The position numbers were made by a program, and so were the translations under genes. From IMG/VR virus record IMGVR_UViG_3300008448_010914, positions 1 through 42,269 of that record: a DNA stretch of 42,269 nucleotides; one strand, given 5' to 3'. Origin of the DNA: a virus. This document shows, one piece after another, positions 30,238 to 37,413 of this stretch. The notes below the pieces were generated by a model. The model was not told the DNA's origin. It searched no databases and saw nothing but the letters and a program-made list of their open reading frames with translations. Each line of letters starts with the position of its first letter. Positions within the stretch are counted from its first letter, which is position 1.

Positions 30238-31092
30238 TTATACGTCCTTGAATACTGTGTCTTCAGCATCGGTTGTGTTGTTCATTGAACCCATTGCAAC
30301 CAATGTCTCATGTGTAACACGACCAGCACGGCCACCAGTACCAACTGTACGGATAACCCAACCAGAGTGGTGAGCACCGTGACGTGAACCGCTTACAACA
30401 GCAACACCGGTAGCAGTCTCACCTCTGAAAGTATGAACTTCACCAGTAGCAGTTGTACGAGCTTCTGTCAAATCGAGGTTTGCACCACCCAATGTATCTG
30501 TTACCGCAATACCTGTAGTATTGGAGAAAGAGATATAATAGAATGTGTTACCTGTTAAACCACCAATAGCTGTATTGGAAGTAGGAACAGAGTAATAAGC
30601 TCTATCACCAACTAAAAACTTGCTGTTGGCTGTTGCCATAAGAATGAAGTCGGAAGCAGCAGTTACACCGTTTGTGTTAGCAACAACGTTAACGGCAGCT
30701 GGAGGAGCAACAACATATGTTGGAGGAAGACCAGTGTAACCAGAACCAGCAGCAGAGATCTTAATCTCACCTACACGTCCAGTTGCAGCAGTAACAAAAG
30801 CGTTAGCTGTGAAACCAGTACCGTTAGCTGGTTCAGTAACAGTTACAGCAGCGTTAGCGCCGTAACCAGAACCAGCAAAGGTAATGGTTGTTTGGATAAC
30901 TGATCCGTTTGATACACTCATCTCAGTAACGTCAACACCGAACATACCTACTGTTTCACCAGTAACGAATGCATTTACGGTTGTGTTACCAAACAGTGCA
31001 TCTCTGTTTGTTGTGTTTGCAGGCAAGTTAAAACCAGTTGGTGCCCATAGCACACTGTTTGAACTTGCGTCTTGATTTGACCATTGAGCCAT
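30238..31092 (-). CDS. Virion structural protein with GSGY beta repeats (284 aa)
   Basis: The protein is Thr/Ala/Gly/Val-rich with repeated strands ending in GSGY (TITFAGSGYGANAAVTV, ISAAGSGYTGLPPTYVV), a fold seen in phage tail-sheath-neighbour and fibre-like structural proteins. The C-terminal HHSGWVIRTVGTGGRAGRV is a motif common at the end of marine T4-like structural proteins. A late-promoter variant lies 29 bp before its ATG. It is probably abundant in the particle, but its site is unknown. Confidence 0.72.
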   Translation of the reverse strand: MAQWSNQDASSNSVLWAPTGFNLPANTTNRDALFGNTTVNAFVTGETVGMFGVDVTEMSVSNGSVIQTTITFAGSGYGANAAVTVTEPANGTGFTANAFVTAATGRVGEIKISAAGSGYTGLPPTYVVAPPAAVNVVANTNGVTAASDFILMATANSKFLVGDRAYYSVPTSNTAIGGLTGNTFYYISFSNTTGIAVTDTLGGANLDLTEARTTATGEVHTFRGETATGVAVVSGSRHGAHHSGWVIRTVGTGGRAGRVTHETLVAMGSMNNTTDAEDTVFKDV

Positions 31093-31120
31093 TTTTCGAT
31101 TCTCCTAAGGATTATTCTTT

Positions 31121-31128
31121 TATTTATT
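31121..31128 (-). promoter_or_regulatory. T4-type late promoter
   Basis: AATAAATA on the - strand, seven of eight bases of the late consensus, 29 bp before the ATG at 31092. It overlaps the spacer after the 31133 gene. AAGGAG lies between it and the start codon. Confidence 0.5.
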
Positions 31129-31132
31129 CTAA

Positions 31133-31900
31133 TTATTTGCTCAACATTTGGTGAGCTGCCATCAAATGAGCAAACGATTGATAAACAGCATTCTGAGCTT
31201 GTGCTCTAGTTTCTGGCTTCATCTGTTCCATTGCTACCAACACTTTATGAGCAACAACACCTTCTACGAAGTGCTTTTGACCATCTGCAAATTCAATATC
31301 TGAACCTGGTTTTTCACCATGCTCCATCATGTCCATTGCCTTTTTGAGCTGGACAGTAATGTTCTTATCAGCTTCAGGACCGAAGTCTGTTTCTTCTTTT
31401 ACATTACCAGCTTTAAGCATGGCAATGCGATCTCTAAAACCAGCAATACCAGGCTTGATATCTTTAGCAGCCTTCTTTAATGCTGGAGAAGCATTGGGAA
31501 TGTGCTTCATTGTTGTCTTAGCTTGATGACTCATAGCCTCTTCAACCTTAGAAGATTTGTCTTCTGGCTTATCTTTTTTGGGTGGTCTATAAGCAGACTT
31601 TGGCTCTCCATAATGAGTCTCAAAGTCTTTATCCTTCATGTTCTCAAGGTCGTGATCTAATTCAGCCATCTTGCCTTCATTGACACTCTCTTTAACATGC
31701 TTAACTTTGGCTCCCATCTCATGAGCATCATCCAACTCTGAGTCAGACAAGTGCTCACCGTGCTTGATACCATCAGCTAAGTCTTTACCAACAGCGTGTA
31801 CTTTATACTTCTGTTGACCGTTAACCATAACAGGCTTCACGTGGAGAGCCATTGGGTGTAGGCTTTTCGTAGCCTCAACGATTTCTCTTAGCTTTTTCAT
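31133..31900 (-). CDS. Lys-rich late protein, possibly capsid-internal (255 aa)
   Basis: No family is recognised. A first helix MKKLREIVEATKSLHP is followed by a charged, Lys/Glu/His-rich region that looks disordered and a helical end (KHFVEGVVAHKVLVAMEQ, QSFAHLMAAHQML). The composition (Lys, Met, His) resembles T4 internal and scaffold-type proteins. It follows the 31903 gene by two bases and is presumably in the late transcript. Confidence 0.6.
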   Translation of the reverse strand: MKKLREIVEATKSLHPMALHVKPVMVNGQQKYKVHAVGKDLADGIKHGEHLSDSELDDAHEMGAKVKHVKESVNEGKMAELDHDLENMKDKDFETHYGEPKSAYRPPKKDKPEDKSSKVEEAMSHQAKTTMKHIPNASPALKKAAKDIKPGIAGFRDRIAMLKAGNVKEETDFGPEADKNITVQLKKAMDMMEHGEKPGSDIEFADGQKHFVEGVVAHKVLVAMEQMKPETRAQAQNAVYQSFAHLMAAHQMLSK

Positions 31901-31902
31901 AA

Positions 31903-32643
31903 TTACATCTTTTTCTTTTTAGAGTGGCTCATGTGGCTCTCAGAAACCATAATTTCCAAGTCACGTGTGGGAACCTTCTTCTCAATTCCGTGATCAAACA
32001 TAACATCATACCACTCGATTAAACCGATTTCGTTTGGCTCAGCATGTTGACTGAAAAGAGTTCTACCTTCTTTCCACTCTTTGTGCATTACTTTAGAAGC
32101 GCACATATGCTTGTCGCCTTCCATTGAACCCGGTGCAACACCGTCCACTGGAGCTTCTGCAATTGTTTCTGCTTCTACTTCGTTCTCTTCAAAGCGCTTA
32201 GTGTAAACAGTACCAGTAGAGATCTTCTTAACATCGTGTCCTGTAGATGTTACATCACCTGACTTACGGTTAGGTGCATCTTGTGGTCTACGGGGTGATT
32301 TGTAATCAAAGGCATCTGTCTTCTTCTTCTCAGGCATCTTCTCTTCTTTTTTCACACCACGGCCTGTCATAACATCAGCGTGAGTGATTTTATCTTTTGG
32401 TTCTGCAAGTGCGGCAAGATCCTTCTCTTTATCAGTCTTTGGAACTGTATGAGCTTTCTTTTCGCTAAGCAATGAGATCTCTTGAGCTGTACGAGGAGCA
32501 CTGCCCTCATAAGCTGGTCTCATTGTTTTTGAGAGTTTAGAAGACTGCTCCTTTTGAGCAGCTTCGTTAGCAGCTTTAGCACTAGAAGCTTCAACTACTT
32601 TTCTTGTTGCTGCTACTAAACTAGCAGAGATATCTTTATACAT
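31903..32643 (-). CDS. Disordered late protein with conserved C-terminal domain (246 aa)
   Basis: The first 150 residues are low-complexity, Lys/Glu/Ala-rich. The C-terminal 70 have SKVMHKEWKEGRTLFSQHAE and IEWYDVMFDHGIEKKVPTRD, then SHMSHSKKKKM; from memory this end recurs on several phage late proteins. Such a layout (disordered arm plus conserved anchor) fits a scaffold or head-internal protein. No membrane segment. Confidence 0.6.
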   Translation of the reverse strand: MYKDISASLVAATRKVVEASSAKAANEAAQKEQSSKLSKTMRPAYEGSAPRTAQEISLLSEKKAHTVPKTDKEKDLAALAEPKDKITHADVMTGRGVKKEEKMPEKKKTDAFDYKSPRRPQDAPNRKSGDVTSTGHDVKKISTGTVYTKRFEENEVEAETIAEAPVDGVAPGSMEGDKHMCASKVMHKEWKEGRTLFSQHAEPNEIGLIEWYDVMFDHGIEKKVPTRDLEIMVSESHMSHSKKKKM

Positions 32644-32654
32644 TTGGTGGCTCC

Positions 32655-33236
32655 TTAATCGTCATCGAAAATTTTAATTTTACGGTCCATTTTCGATTTT
32701 CTCGAAATTGGAAATTTTTGGTTATCTATATCTAGGTCTTTTCCTATTTCCCCGGTCTCTGCTGCAGGTTTAACACCAAAAGGAGAGCCTTCTTTACCGA
32801 CCATGCTTCTGATTTCATCCACTTCTTTACCCAGATGAACTGGATCAGGAGCTTCAGGTATATGAGGTTTCATGTCCTCGATATTCTTTTTGTAAAGTTC
32901 AGCAGTACGAACATCACCTTCGTCAGCTGTTCCTGTTGTTCTAACTTTCTTTAATATAGAGTACAACTTATCATGGAACATTGCAGACTTTTCGATGTAA
33001 TTGGCATCAACAGTCTTTGGTACTGAAGTAAAATACAATTGTGCATCCGGACTAGCATCAAAGTTCTTTGTTAGGTAAGTTCCAGCAGCAATCTGATCGT
33101 CTTTGTGTCTTTCGATCTTCTTTACTGGACCTTTCATAACAGCTTTGATAGCAGTATCAAGGTTAGAGTAAGCATTTGGCTGGCTTTCACCACCGACGAC
33201 TTCTTTAATGATTCGACCTAGAGTTCTATATGCCAT
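32655..33236 (-). CDS. Late phage protein of unknown function (193 aa)
   Basis: No family is recognised. The N-terminus MAYRTLGRIIKEVVGGE is an amphipathic helix; the body is charged and helical (KSAMFHDKLYSILKKVRTTG), and the C-terminus is Lys-rich (PISRKSKMDRKIKIFDDD). It lies between the Dps-like gene and the disordered late gene, probably in the same late transcript. Confidence 0.6.
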   Translation of the reverse strand: MAYRTLGRIIKEVVGGESQPNAYSNLDTAIKAVMKGPVKKIERHKDDQIAAGTYLTKNFDASPDAQLYFTSVPKTVDANYIEKSAMFHDKLYSILKKVRTTGTADEGDVRTAELYKKNIEDMKPHIPEAPDPVHLGKEVDEIRSMVGKEGSPFGVKPAAETGEIGKDLDIDNQKFPISRKSKMDRKIKIFDDD

Positions 33237-33238
33237 TT

Positions 33239-33673
33239 TTATCTCTTACTGAATGCTGTTAGCATCCACTTATGTTTATCATGAGCAGTTAATCTATCTT
33301 GAACAAAGTTAGAAACACCAAAACGTTTTTCTTCTTCAGCAATATTATAGGCATTAGTTAATGTATTAATAACTTTATAATTGTCTGATAGCAACTCAAC
33401 AATCATATCTTCTGCAGAAGGAATGCCTGTTTGTTCGGAAATGGTAGTCAACTCAGAGTAGCGAGAGAATGAACCAGGAGCATAGTCTCCAGTTGTTCTA
33501 ATCAATTCTGCAATTGGATCTACTGCACCGTAAACTTCCTCATAGAAGTCACCAAGGAAATCGTGATATTGAGCAAAGTCAGCACCAGTTACATTCCAGT
33601 GGAAGTAATGAGCTTTAAGATACAATGCAAACGTATCTGCTAAAGCTACTTTTAATGAATCAGCAGTTGTCAT
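33239..33673 (-). CDS. Dps-like miniferritin (144 aa)
   Basis: KAHYFHWNVTGADFAQYHDFLGD carries the Dps signature (HWNV.G, then His and acidic residues of the di-iron site shared between subunits), and FYEEVYGAVDPIAELIRTTG follows as expected. Length 144 is slightly short of bacterial Dps (about 165), lacking the Lys-rich DNA-binding tail. It would oxidise and store iron and limit Fenton damage. ATGA joins it to the upstream gene. Confidence 0.85.
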   Translation of the reverse strand: MTTADSLKVALADTFALYLKAHYFHWNVTGADFAQYHDFLGDFYEEVYGAVDPIAELIRTTGDYAPGSFSRYSELTTISEQTGIPSAEDMIVELLSDNYKVINTLTNAYNIAEEEKRFGVSNFVQDRLTAHDKHKWMLTAFSKR

Positions 33674-34095
33674 TTTAAATCCTTATTATCAAGAGGGCCA
33701 CCGACCAACCATGCATCGCACGTTCTGTCACCAGCGCACTTGAAGTGTAGTATTTCACAATATCCCAAGTCGGCAAGGTTTATTACCCCTCTGCTGTCCT
33801 TCTCATGTTCGTCCATTCCTTTGGCGATACAATCTCGGGCTTGATCGGAAATATTGAATGCGGCACAGTTACCACACTTCATTGTTTTAACATTCTCAAC
33901 AGAACATTTCCACATCTTAGCTTTTGCTTGCCAAAACATATCGTTGTCTGCAACGTTGTCATCTGGATTGGCAGGACCGTATCCAAACTTCTCAATTGCT
34001 GTCTGTCTGTTTTCCAAATTCTTTACGAGATCGTGTGTCTCGATTGGGCAACCTGTTTCTTTCTCAAACAGGAAGTGTGAAAATTTAAGTACCAC
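33670..34095 (-). CDS. Cys-rich late phage protein (141 aa)
   Basis: Six or more Cys in the last 65 residues (KCGNCAAFNISDQARDC, LGYCEILHFKCAGDRTCDAW) suggest a metal or Fe-S site. Similar proteins occur in T4-like aquatic phages; no function is known. The frame is open to 34185, but the first 30 codons are only a shifted reading of the neighbour. GTG at 34095, five bases after GGGAGG, is the better start. Overlaps the gene upstream by 11 bases. Confidence 0.7.
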   Translation of the reverse strand: MVLKFSHFLFEKETGCPIETHDLVKNLENRQTAIEKFGYGPANPDDNVADNDMFWQAKAKMWKCSVENVKTMKCGNCAAFNISDQARDCIAKGMDEHEKDSRGVINLADLGYCEILHFKCAGDRTCDAWLVGGPLDNKDLK

Positions 34096-34498
34096 CAGCG
34101 CCTCCCAAACCTGCAGAGACAGACTTCTTCGACCAGGCTTTGCAGCTCCAGTAATTAGCTTTATGTCTTGGACCAGGGTTGTCACAGTTGTGACGACTTC
34201 TGTATGCTTTTCTTCTTTCAGGATTATCAGTCTTAATTGTTAATCCTGTAGTGTCACCAAAGTTAACTTTGACAACATTGCCTTTGTCATTCTTGACATA
34301 GACAGAACGTTTCTTTGGACCGCCAGGTGTAAGGAAAGGTTTACCTAACTGGACTTTTCTTCCACCAACTTCTTCTTCAGAGATGATTGACTCACCCCAA
34401 TCCTCATACTGCTCATAGCCAGTGGGAGTAAATTCTTCGTCAACTGATCCACACTCATCACAGCATGGATCTTTTAGGAATTGTGCAAACGATTTCAT
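34085..34498 (-). CDS. Late protein with capsid-targeting-like start, DUF5872-like end (137 aa)
   Basis: Begins MKSFAQFLKDPCCDECG, close to the T4 internal-protein targeting peptide MKTYQEFIAE. The C-terminus has RRKAYRSRHNCDNPGPRHKA then NYWSCKAW, a zinc-ribbon-like pattern recalled from phage structural proteins (DUF5872). Head-internal location is plausible. The middle is basic, beta-rich (RSVYVKNDKGNVVKVNFGD). Confidence 0.7.
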   Translation of the reverse strand: MKSFAQFLKDPCCDECGSVDEEFTPTGYEQYEDWGESIISEEEVGGRKVQLGKPFLTPGGPKKRSVYVKNDKGNVVKVNFGDTTGLTIKTDNPERRKAYRSRHNCDNPGPRHKANYWSCKAWSKKSVSAGLGGAGGT

Positions 34499-36070
34499 TT
34501 AGTCTCCTGTATACTCGCCAGGCTTCTTGCTGGCATAATAACCACCAGGAGAGCTCATATCCACTTTTTGTTCAGGAGATGGCTTCGGTGTTGGATTGCG
34601 TCTCTGTGAGGCTTTCTTAATACCTTTGATTAACTTAGCTTTCTTAGCTTCAGAAGATGCGTCTGATTTATCTCTTATAGTATCAAACTTTTTGTGAGCA
34701 GCAACCATGTAGTTGTGAGCCATGCCTTTGCTAACCTCATTCACTGTATCTTCTTTCATATTATTTTCAGCTCTCTTACGAATAGCTTTCGTCACTCCAC
34801 CAATTGCTTTAATACTTTTCAACAAACCGGTTTGTGTCTTGCCTCTGGAAGGACCACTAGCAACTTTGTCAATGTAAGATGTTAATGTAGATGATTTCAA
34901 TTCTTCGATTGGTTTTACTTCTTCATTTGTTTCCGACATCATATAATCTCGAACTGTGCTAATATAATCCGCACTCAAAGTAATCTTACTTTGAACCCAT
35001 TCAGCCATATTAGTATCATCTTTTAACATATCGTGAACGGCTTGCGCATTAGCAATAATAGACCTCAGTTGAGATTTAGCCATGTCACCCTCATAATCAT
35101 ACTCTCTAGGATCTTTAGCTTCTTTCATTGCTGCCATGTTATCTACCAAGTTTGGATAAGGACGACCAGCAGCCTTAGCTCTGGCTTTTGCTGATGCTTT
35201 TTGTGCTGGAGTCATTGTAGAATGCTTCTTCTTAGGGTTTGGTTCATCCCAAACCTCTTCTTTAACTGTTTGACCAGGAGTTTCTTTCTTGTATACTTTA
35301 GCTAAGCTGTCAGAACCTTCTAAACGATCAGATGGTTCGGAATCTTGTTCTAAGTCAGCATCAATCTTCTTAGCTTCGCCAAGAGCAATGAAAGAATTTA
35401 CACGGTTAAATGCTTTGTCTTTGTCACCTTCATACAAACCACGAATGAAGACCATCTCTAAAACTTCTTCAGGAATATTGTGCTGAGAAGCTTTTGCTTC
35501 TAGCGCTATTATATCCTTTTCAGTGATTTGTTCAAACATACCAACAAGGTGGTCTAAGTTAAAATCATCACCCATGTTTAGCTGTCTGTTGCTAAGGTAT
35601 GATTGGATTCCATGAACAGAACCACCTGATCTTACAGCTTGAAGTCTCTTGACATCAGCAGAGCGGAGACGAGGAATCATCCTCTTGGCCATTGATCTAA
35701 TGAGGATTGCTTTCTTATCAACAATCTTATCAACTTGAATTTTATTAGATGGGGATAGGTGAGCGTACGCTGCACCTTGAGAGCCAGCAAGTCTTTTTCT
35801 CAACATAGTCTTAGCAATGCTGCTAGATCTTTGAGATAGTTGTTGCTGTGAATGTAATTTGGTAGCAGATAACTGCTTGCGTCTGTGGAGTTTAGCCTGG
35901 ACTCTACGCATCAACGAAGCGCGTTTGCGTCTCTGAGCAAGTTCAACTACACGCTCGTTGAGCTTATTGTTATCATCAACCGTCGTTGGGTTGAGAATAA
36001 TTTGATCTGGTTTTGTGGCAATGGTCTTCAGCTTCTTAGCTGGTTTGCCGTCTATTTCATTTTTTTCCAT
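34499..36070 (-). CDS. Large basic late phage protein, probably head-associated (523 aa)
   Basis: A very basic N-terminal 150 residues (RRKRASLMRRVQAKLHRRKQ; SPSNKIQVDKIVDKKAILIR; SMAKRMIPRLRSAD) is followed by an acidic centre and a second basic half with KASAKARAKAAGRPYPNLVD and NMAAMKEA. From memory, these motifs recur in conserved virion-associated proteins of T4-like aquatic phages. The length, charge and strong late promoter suggest an abundant DNA-contacting head protein. No enzymatic motif is seen. Confidence 0.65.
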   Translation of the reverse strand: MEKNEIDGKPAKKLKTIATKPDQIILNPTTVDDNNKLNERVVELAQRRKRASLMRRVQAKLHRRKQLSATKLHSQQQLSQRSSSIAKTMLRKRLAGSQGAAYAHLSPSNKIQVDKIVDKKAILIRSMAKRMIPRLRSADVKRLQAVRSGGSVHGIQSYLSNRQLNMGDDFNLDHLVGMFEQITEKDIIALEAKASQHNIPEEVLEMVFIRGLYEGDKDKAFNRVNSFIALGEAKKIDADLEQDSEPSDRLEGSDSLAKVYKKETPGQTVKEEVWDEPNPKKKHSTMTPAQKASAKARAKAAGRPYPNLVDNMAAMKEAKDPREYDYEGDMAKSQLRSIIANAQAVHDMLKDDTNMAEWVQSKITLSADYISTVRDYMMSETNEEVKPIEELKSSTLTSYIDKVASGPSRGKTQTGLLKSIKAIGGVTKAIRKRAENNMKEDTVNEVSKGMAHNYMVAAHKKFDTIRDKSDASSEAKKAKLIKGIKKASQRRNPTPKPSPEQKVDMSSPGGYYASKKPGEYTGD

Positions 36071-36108
36071 TTGTTCCTCGCAGGTCTACCGTGGCCTTAC
36101 TGCATGGG

Positions 36109-36116
36109 TATTTATA
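36109..36116 (-). promoter_or_regulatory. T4-type late promoter
   Basis: Perfect TATAAATA on the - strand, 39 bp before the ATG at 36070, with GCGAGGAAC as ribosome site. It overlaps the end of the superoxide dismutase gene and should drive the late genes from 36070 downward. Confidence 0.7.
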
Positions 36117-36648
36117 GTTTTTTATTTACAACATCCCAATTAATTATTTGCCAGATATTTTCTAAGTACTTTTTCTTGTTTGATTGATAGTCCAAGGCCC
36201 AAGCATGCTCCCACCAATCAACCAACAAAGCTATTCCATCTTTTATTTCATGATTGACAATCGTCTTAATGTTTCCATCGACATCCATATAAACCCAACC
36301 AGATCCTTGGATCTTCATTGCAACAGTAGCAAACTCTTTTTTAAAATTTTCAAAAGAATTATATTTTTTGTTTATTAATTCTAAACTTTTACCTGAAGGC
36401 TTATTGTTTGGTTTAGGAGGCTGGAGTTGGGGAAAGAAGATGTTATGGAGAAAGGCACCAGCTTTATTGAATACAGGATCCCCTTCATTCTTATTGAATC
36501 TTTTAACATACCCACTAGCTAGCTCAGCATAATGATAATCTATGGTGGCCTTACTCATGACGGGTTCAAGATCAGTTCTCTTATAAGGTAACTTCAGTAA
36601 CTCTAAAGGCTGCTTGCCTTCTACCATTAGTTTAAACGAATACAACAT
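36112..36648 (-). CDS. Fe/Mn superoxide dismutase (178 aa)
   Basis: The four metal ligands are recognisable: His in SKATIDYHYAELASGYV, His in AGAFLHNIFF, and Asp/His in LLVDWWEHAWALDY; QGSGWVYMD is the GSGWVW-type motif. The second His of the usual HYGKHHxxYV motif is missing, an oddity near the substrate gate. Length 178 is a little under the usual 190-200. It converts superoxide to peroxide and oxygen; lies among late genes near the Dps-like gene. No signal peptide. Confidence 0.85.
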   Translation of the reverse strand: MLYSFKLMVEGKQPLELLKLPYKRTDLEPVMSKATIDYHYAELASGYVKRFNKNEGDPVFNKAGAFLHNIFFPQLQPPKPNNKPSGKSLELINKKYNSFENFKKEFATVAMKIQGSGWVYMDVDGNIKTIVNHEIKDGIALLVDWWEHAWALDYQSNKKKYLENIWQIINWDVVNKKL

Positions 36649-36649
36649 A

Positions 36650-37291
36650 TTAGCTCCAGATTACCATTTTGAATCTCTCTTTAGGGATTCCAAAAAAATT
36701 ACACTTCCAATCACTTTGTTCAAAGAATCCCAAGTGATGCCATTTATCTTTATGTAGGAGCATCTGCTCGCCAGCATGATCCCAGTCTATGTTAGCCAAC
36801 TTAACTTCGATGTGCTGTTTAACATGCTCAATCTCTTCAAACTCAAACCCATCATACTCCCAGTGAAGTACTTCAAATGAATTGCCTTGTCTATCTACAT
36901 AATCCATACTGAAATCCAATCCCCACTTAGGACGGATTGCAATTATTTTATGCAATAAAGGAAGTTTATCAGCCCAAAGTTTTAGTTGCTCAAGTGCTTC
37001 ACCTGAATATCCTTTACGCTCAAACAACACACTATGATTGAGAACTGCACCTTCTATTCTAACAAACTGAGTGAACCAGTCTTGCTTTAAAGTCTGGTGG
37101 TGTTCTCTATGCTTCTTAGACTTTTTAAAATTACCATAAGCAAAGTGTTGCTCAATAACAGTTAAGTCATATCCATTTTGATCAAATAAGTCAACGTCTT
37201 CGTATGTTGGTTCATACAACAACTTGGATATTGGCTTGCTCCAATAACCTTCCGGATCGAATTGATTGTCAGAAAGAATGACTGAGTTCAT
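36650..37291 (-). CDS. Unknown late phage protein (213 aa)
   Basis: No family is recognised. The product is rich in aromatic residues, His and Asp (SKKHREHHQTLKQDW, WGLDFSMDYVDRQGNSFEV, WEYDGFEFEEIEHVKQH), cytoplasmic, and about 213 residues, which recalls conserved hypothetical proteins of T4-like phages. It lies one base from the superoxide dismutase gene and just after the frameshift candidate. Confidence 0.6.
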   Translation of the reverse strand: MNSVILSDNQFDPEGYWSKPISKLLYEPTYEDVDLFDQNGYDLTVIEQHFAYGNFKKSKKHREHHQTLKQDWFTQFVRIEGAVLNHSVLFERKGYSGEALEQLKLWADKLPLLHKIIAIRPKWGLDFSMDYVDRQGNSFEVLHWEYDGFEFEEIEHVKQHIEVKLANIDWDHAGEQMLLHKDKWHHLGFFEQSDWKCNFFGIPKERFKMVIWS

Positions 37292-37413
37292 TTTTGTTAG
37301 TGTCCCACTTATGTTCTAGCAGTTGGCGTGCTGCTATGTAGTAGGCAGGGACTCTCCTTTTACCACTTATAACGCAAAGGTCCTAAGGTAGTGGTAAGTT
37401 TATAAACTTTCAT
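37269..37413 (-). CDS. Probable +1-frameshifted small gene (17 codons, then 30 codons in the next frame)
   Basis: The ATG (37413-37411) shares a base with the fibre stop (TAATG). Frame 0 reads [17 protein letters not shown] and stops at TAA (37362-37360). Skipping one base, the +1 frame reads KRRVPAYYIAARQLLEHKW and eleven more residues to TGA 37271-37269, with no ATG, GTG or TTG of its own, so it could only be reached by frameshifting, read-through in error, or a recent one-base change. Both halves look protein-like and fill an otherwise empty 121-bp gap. AAAAGGAGAG follows the stop. Confidence 0.5.

Noticed and set aside
33670-34185. Longer 171-codon form of the Cys-rich gene
   Set aside because: Its first 30 codons are only a shifted reading of the upstream gene; GTG at 34095 has an ideal GGGAGG site.
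37372-37394. GGTCCTAAGGTAG (13 bases) with TATAACG just before it resembles the 23S rRNA region cut by I-CeuI
   Set aside because: The match is short, broken by four extra bases, and fully explained as codons for TTTLGP of the microgene on the other strand. No other rRNA sequence surrounds it.
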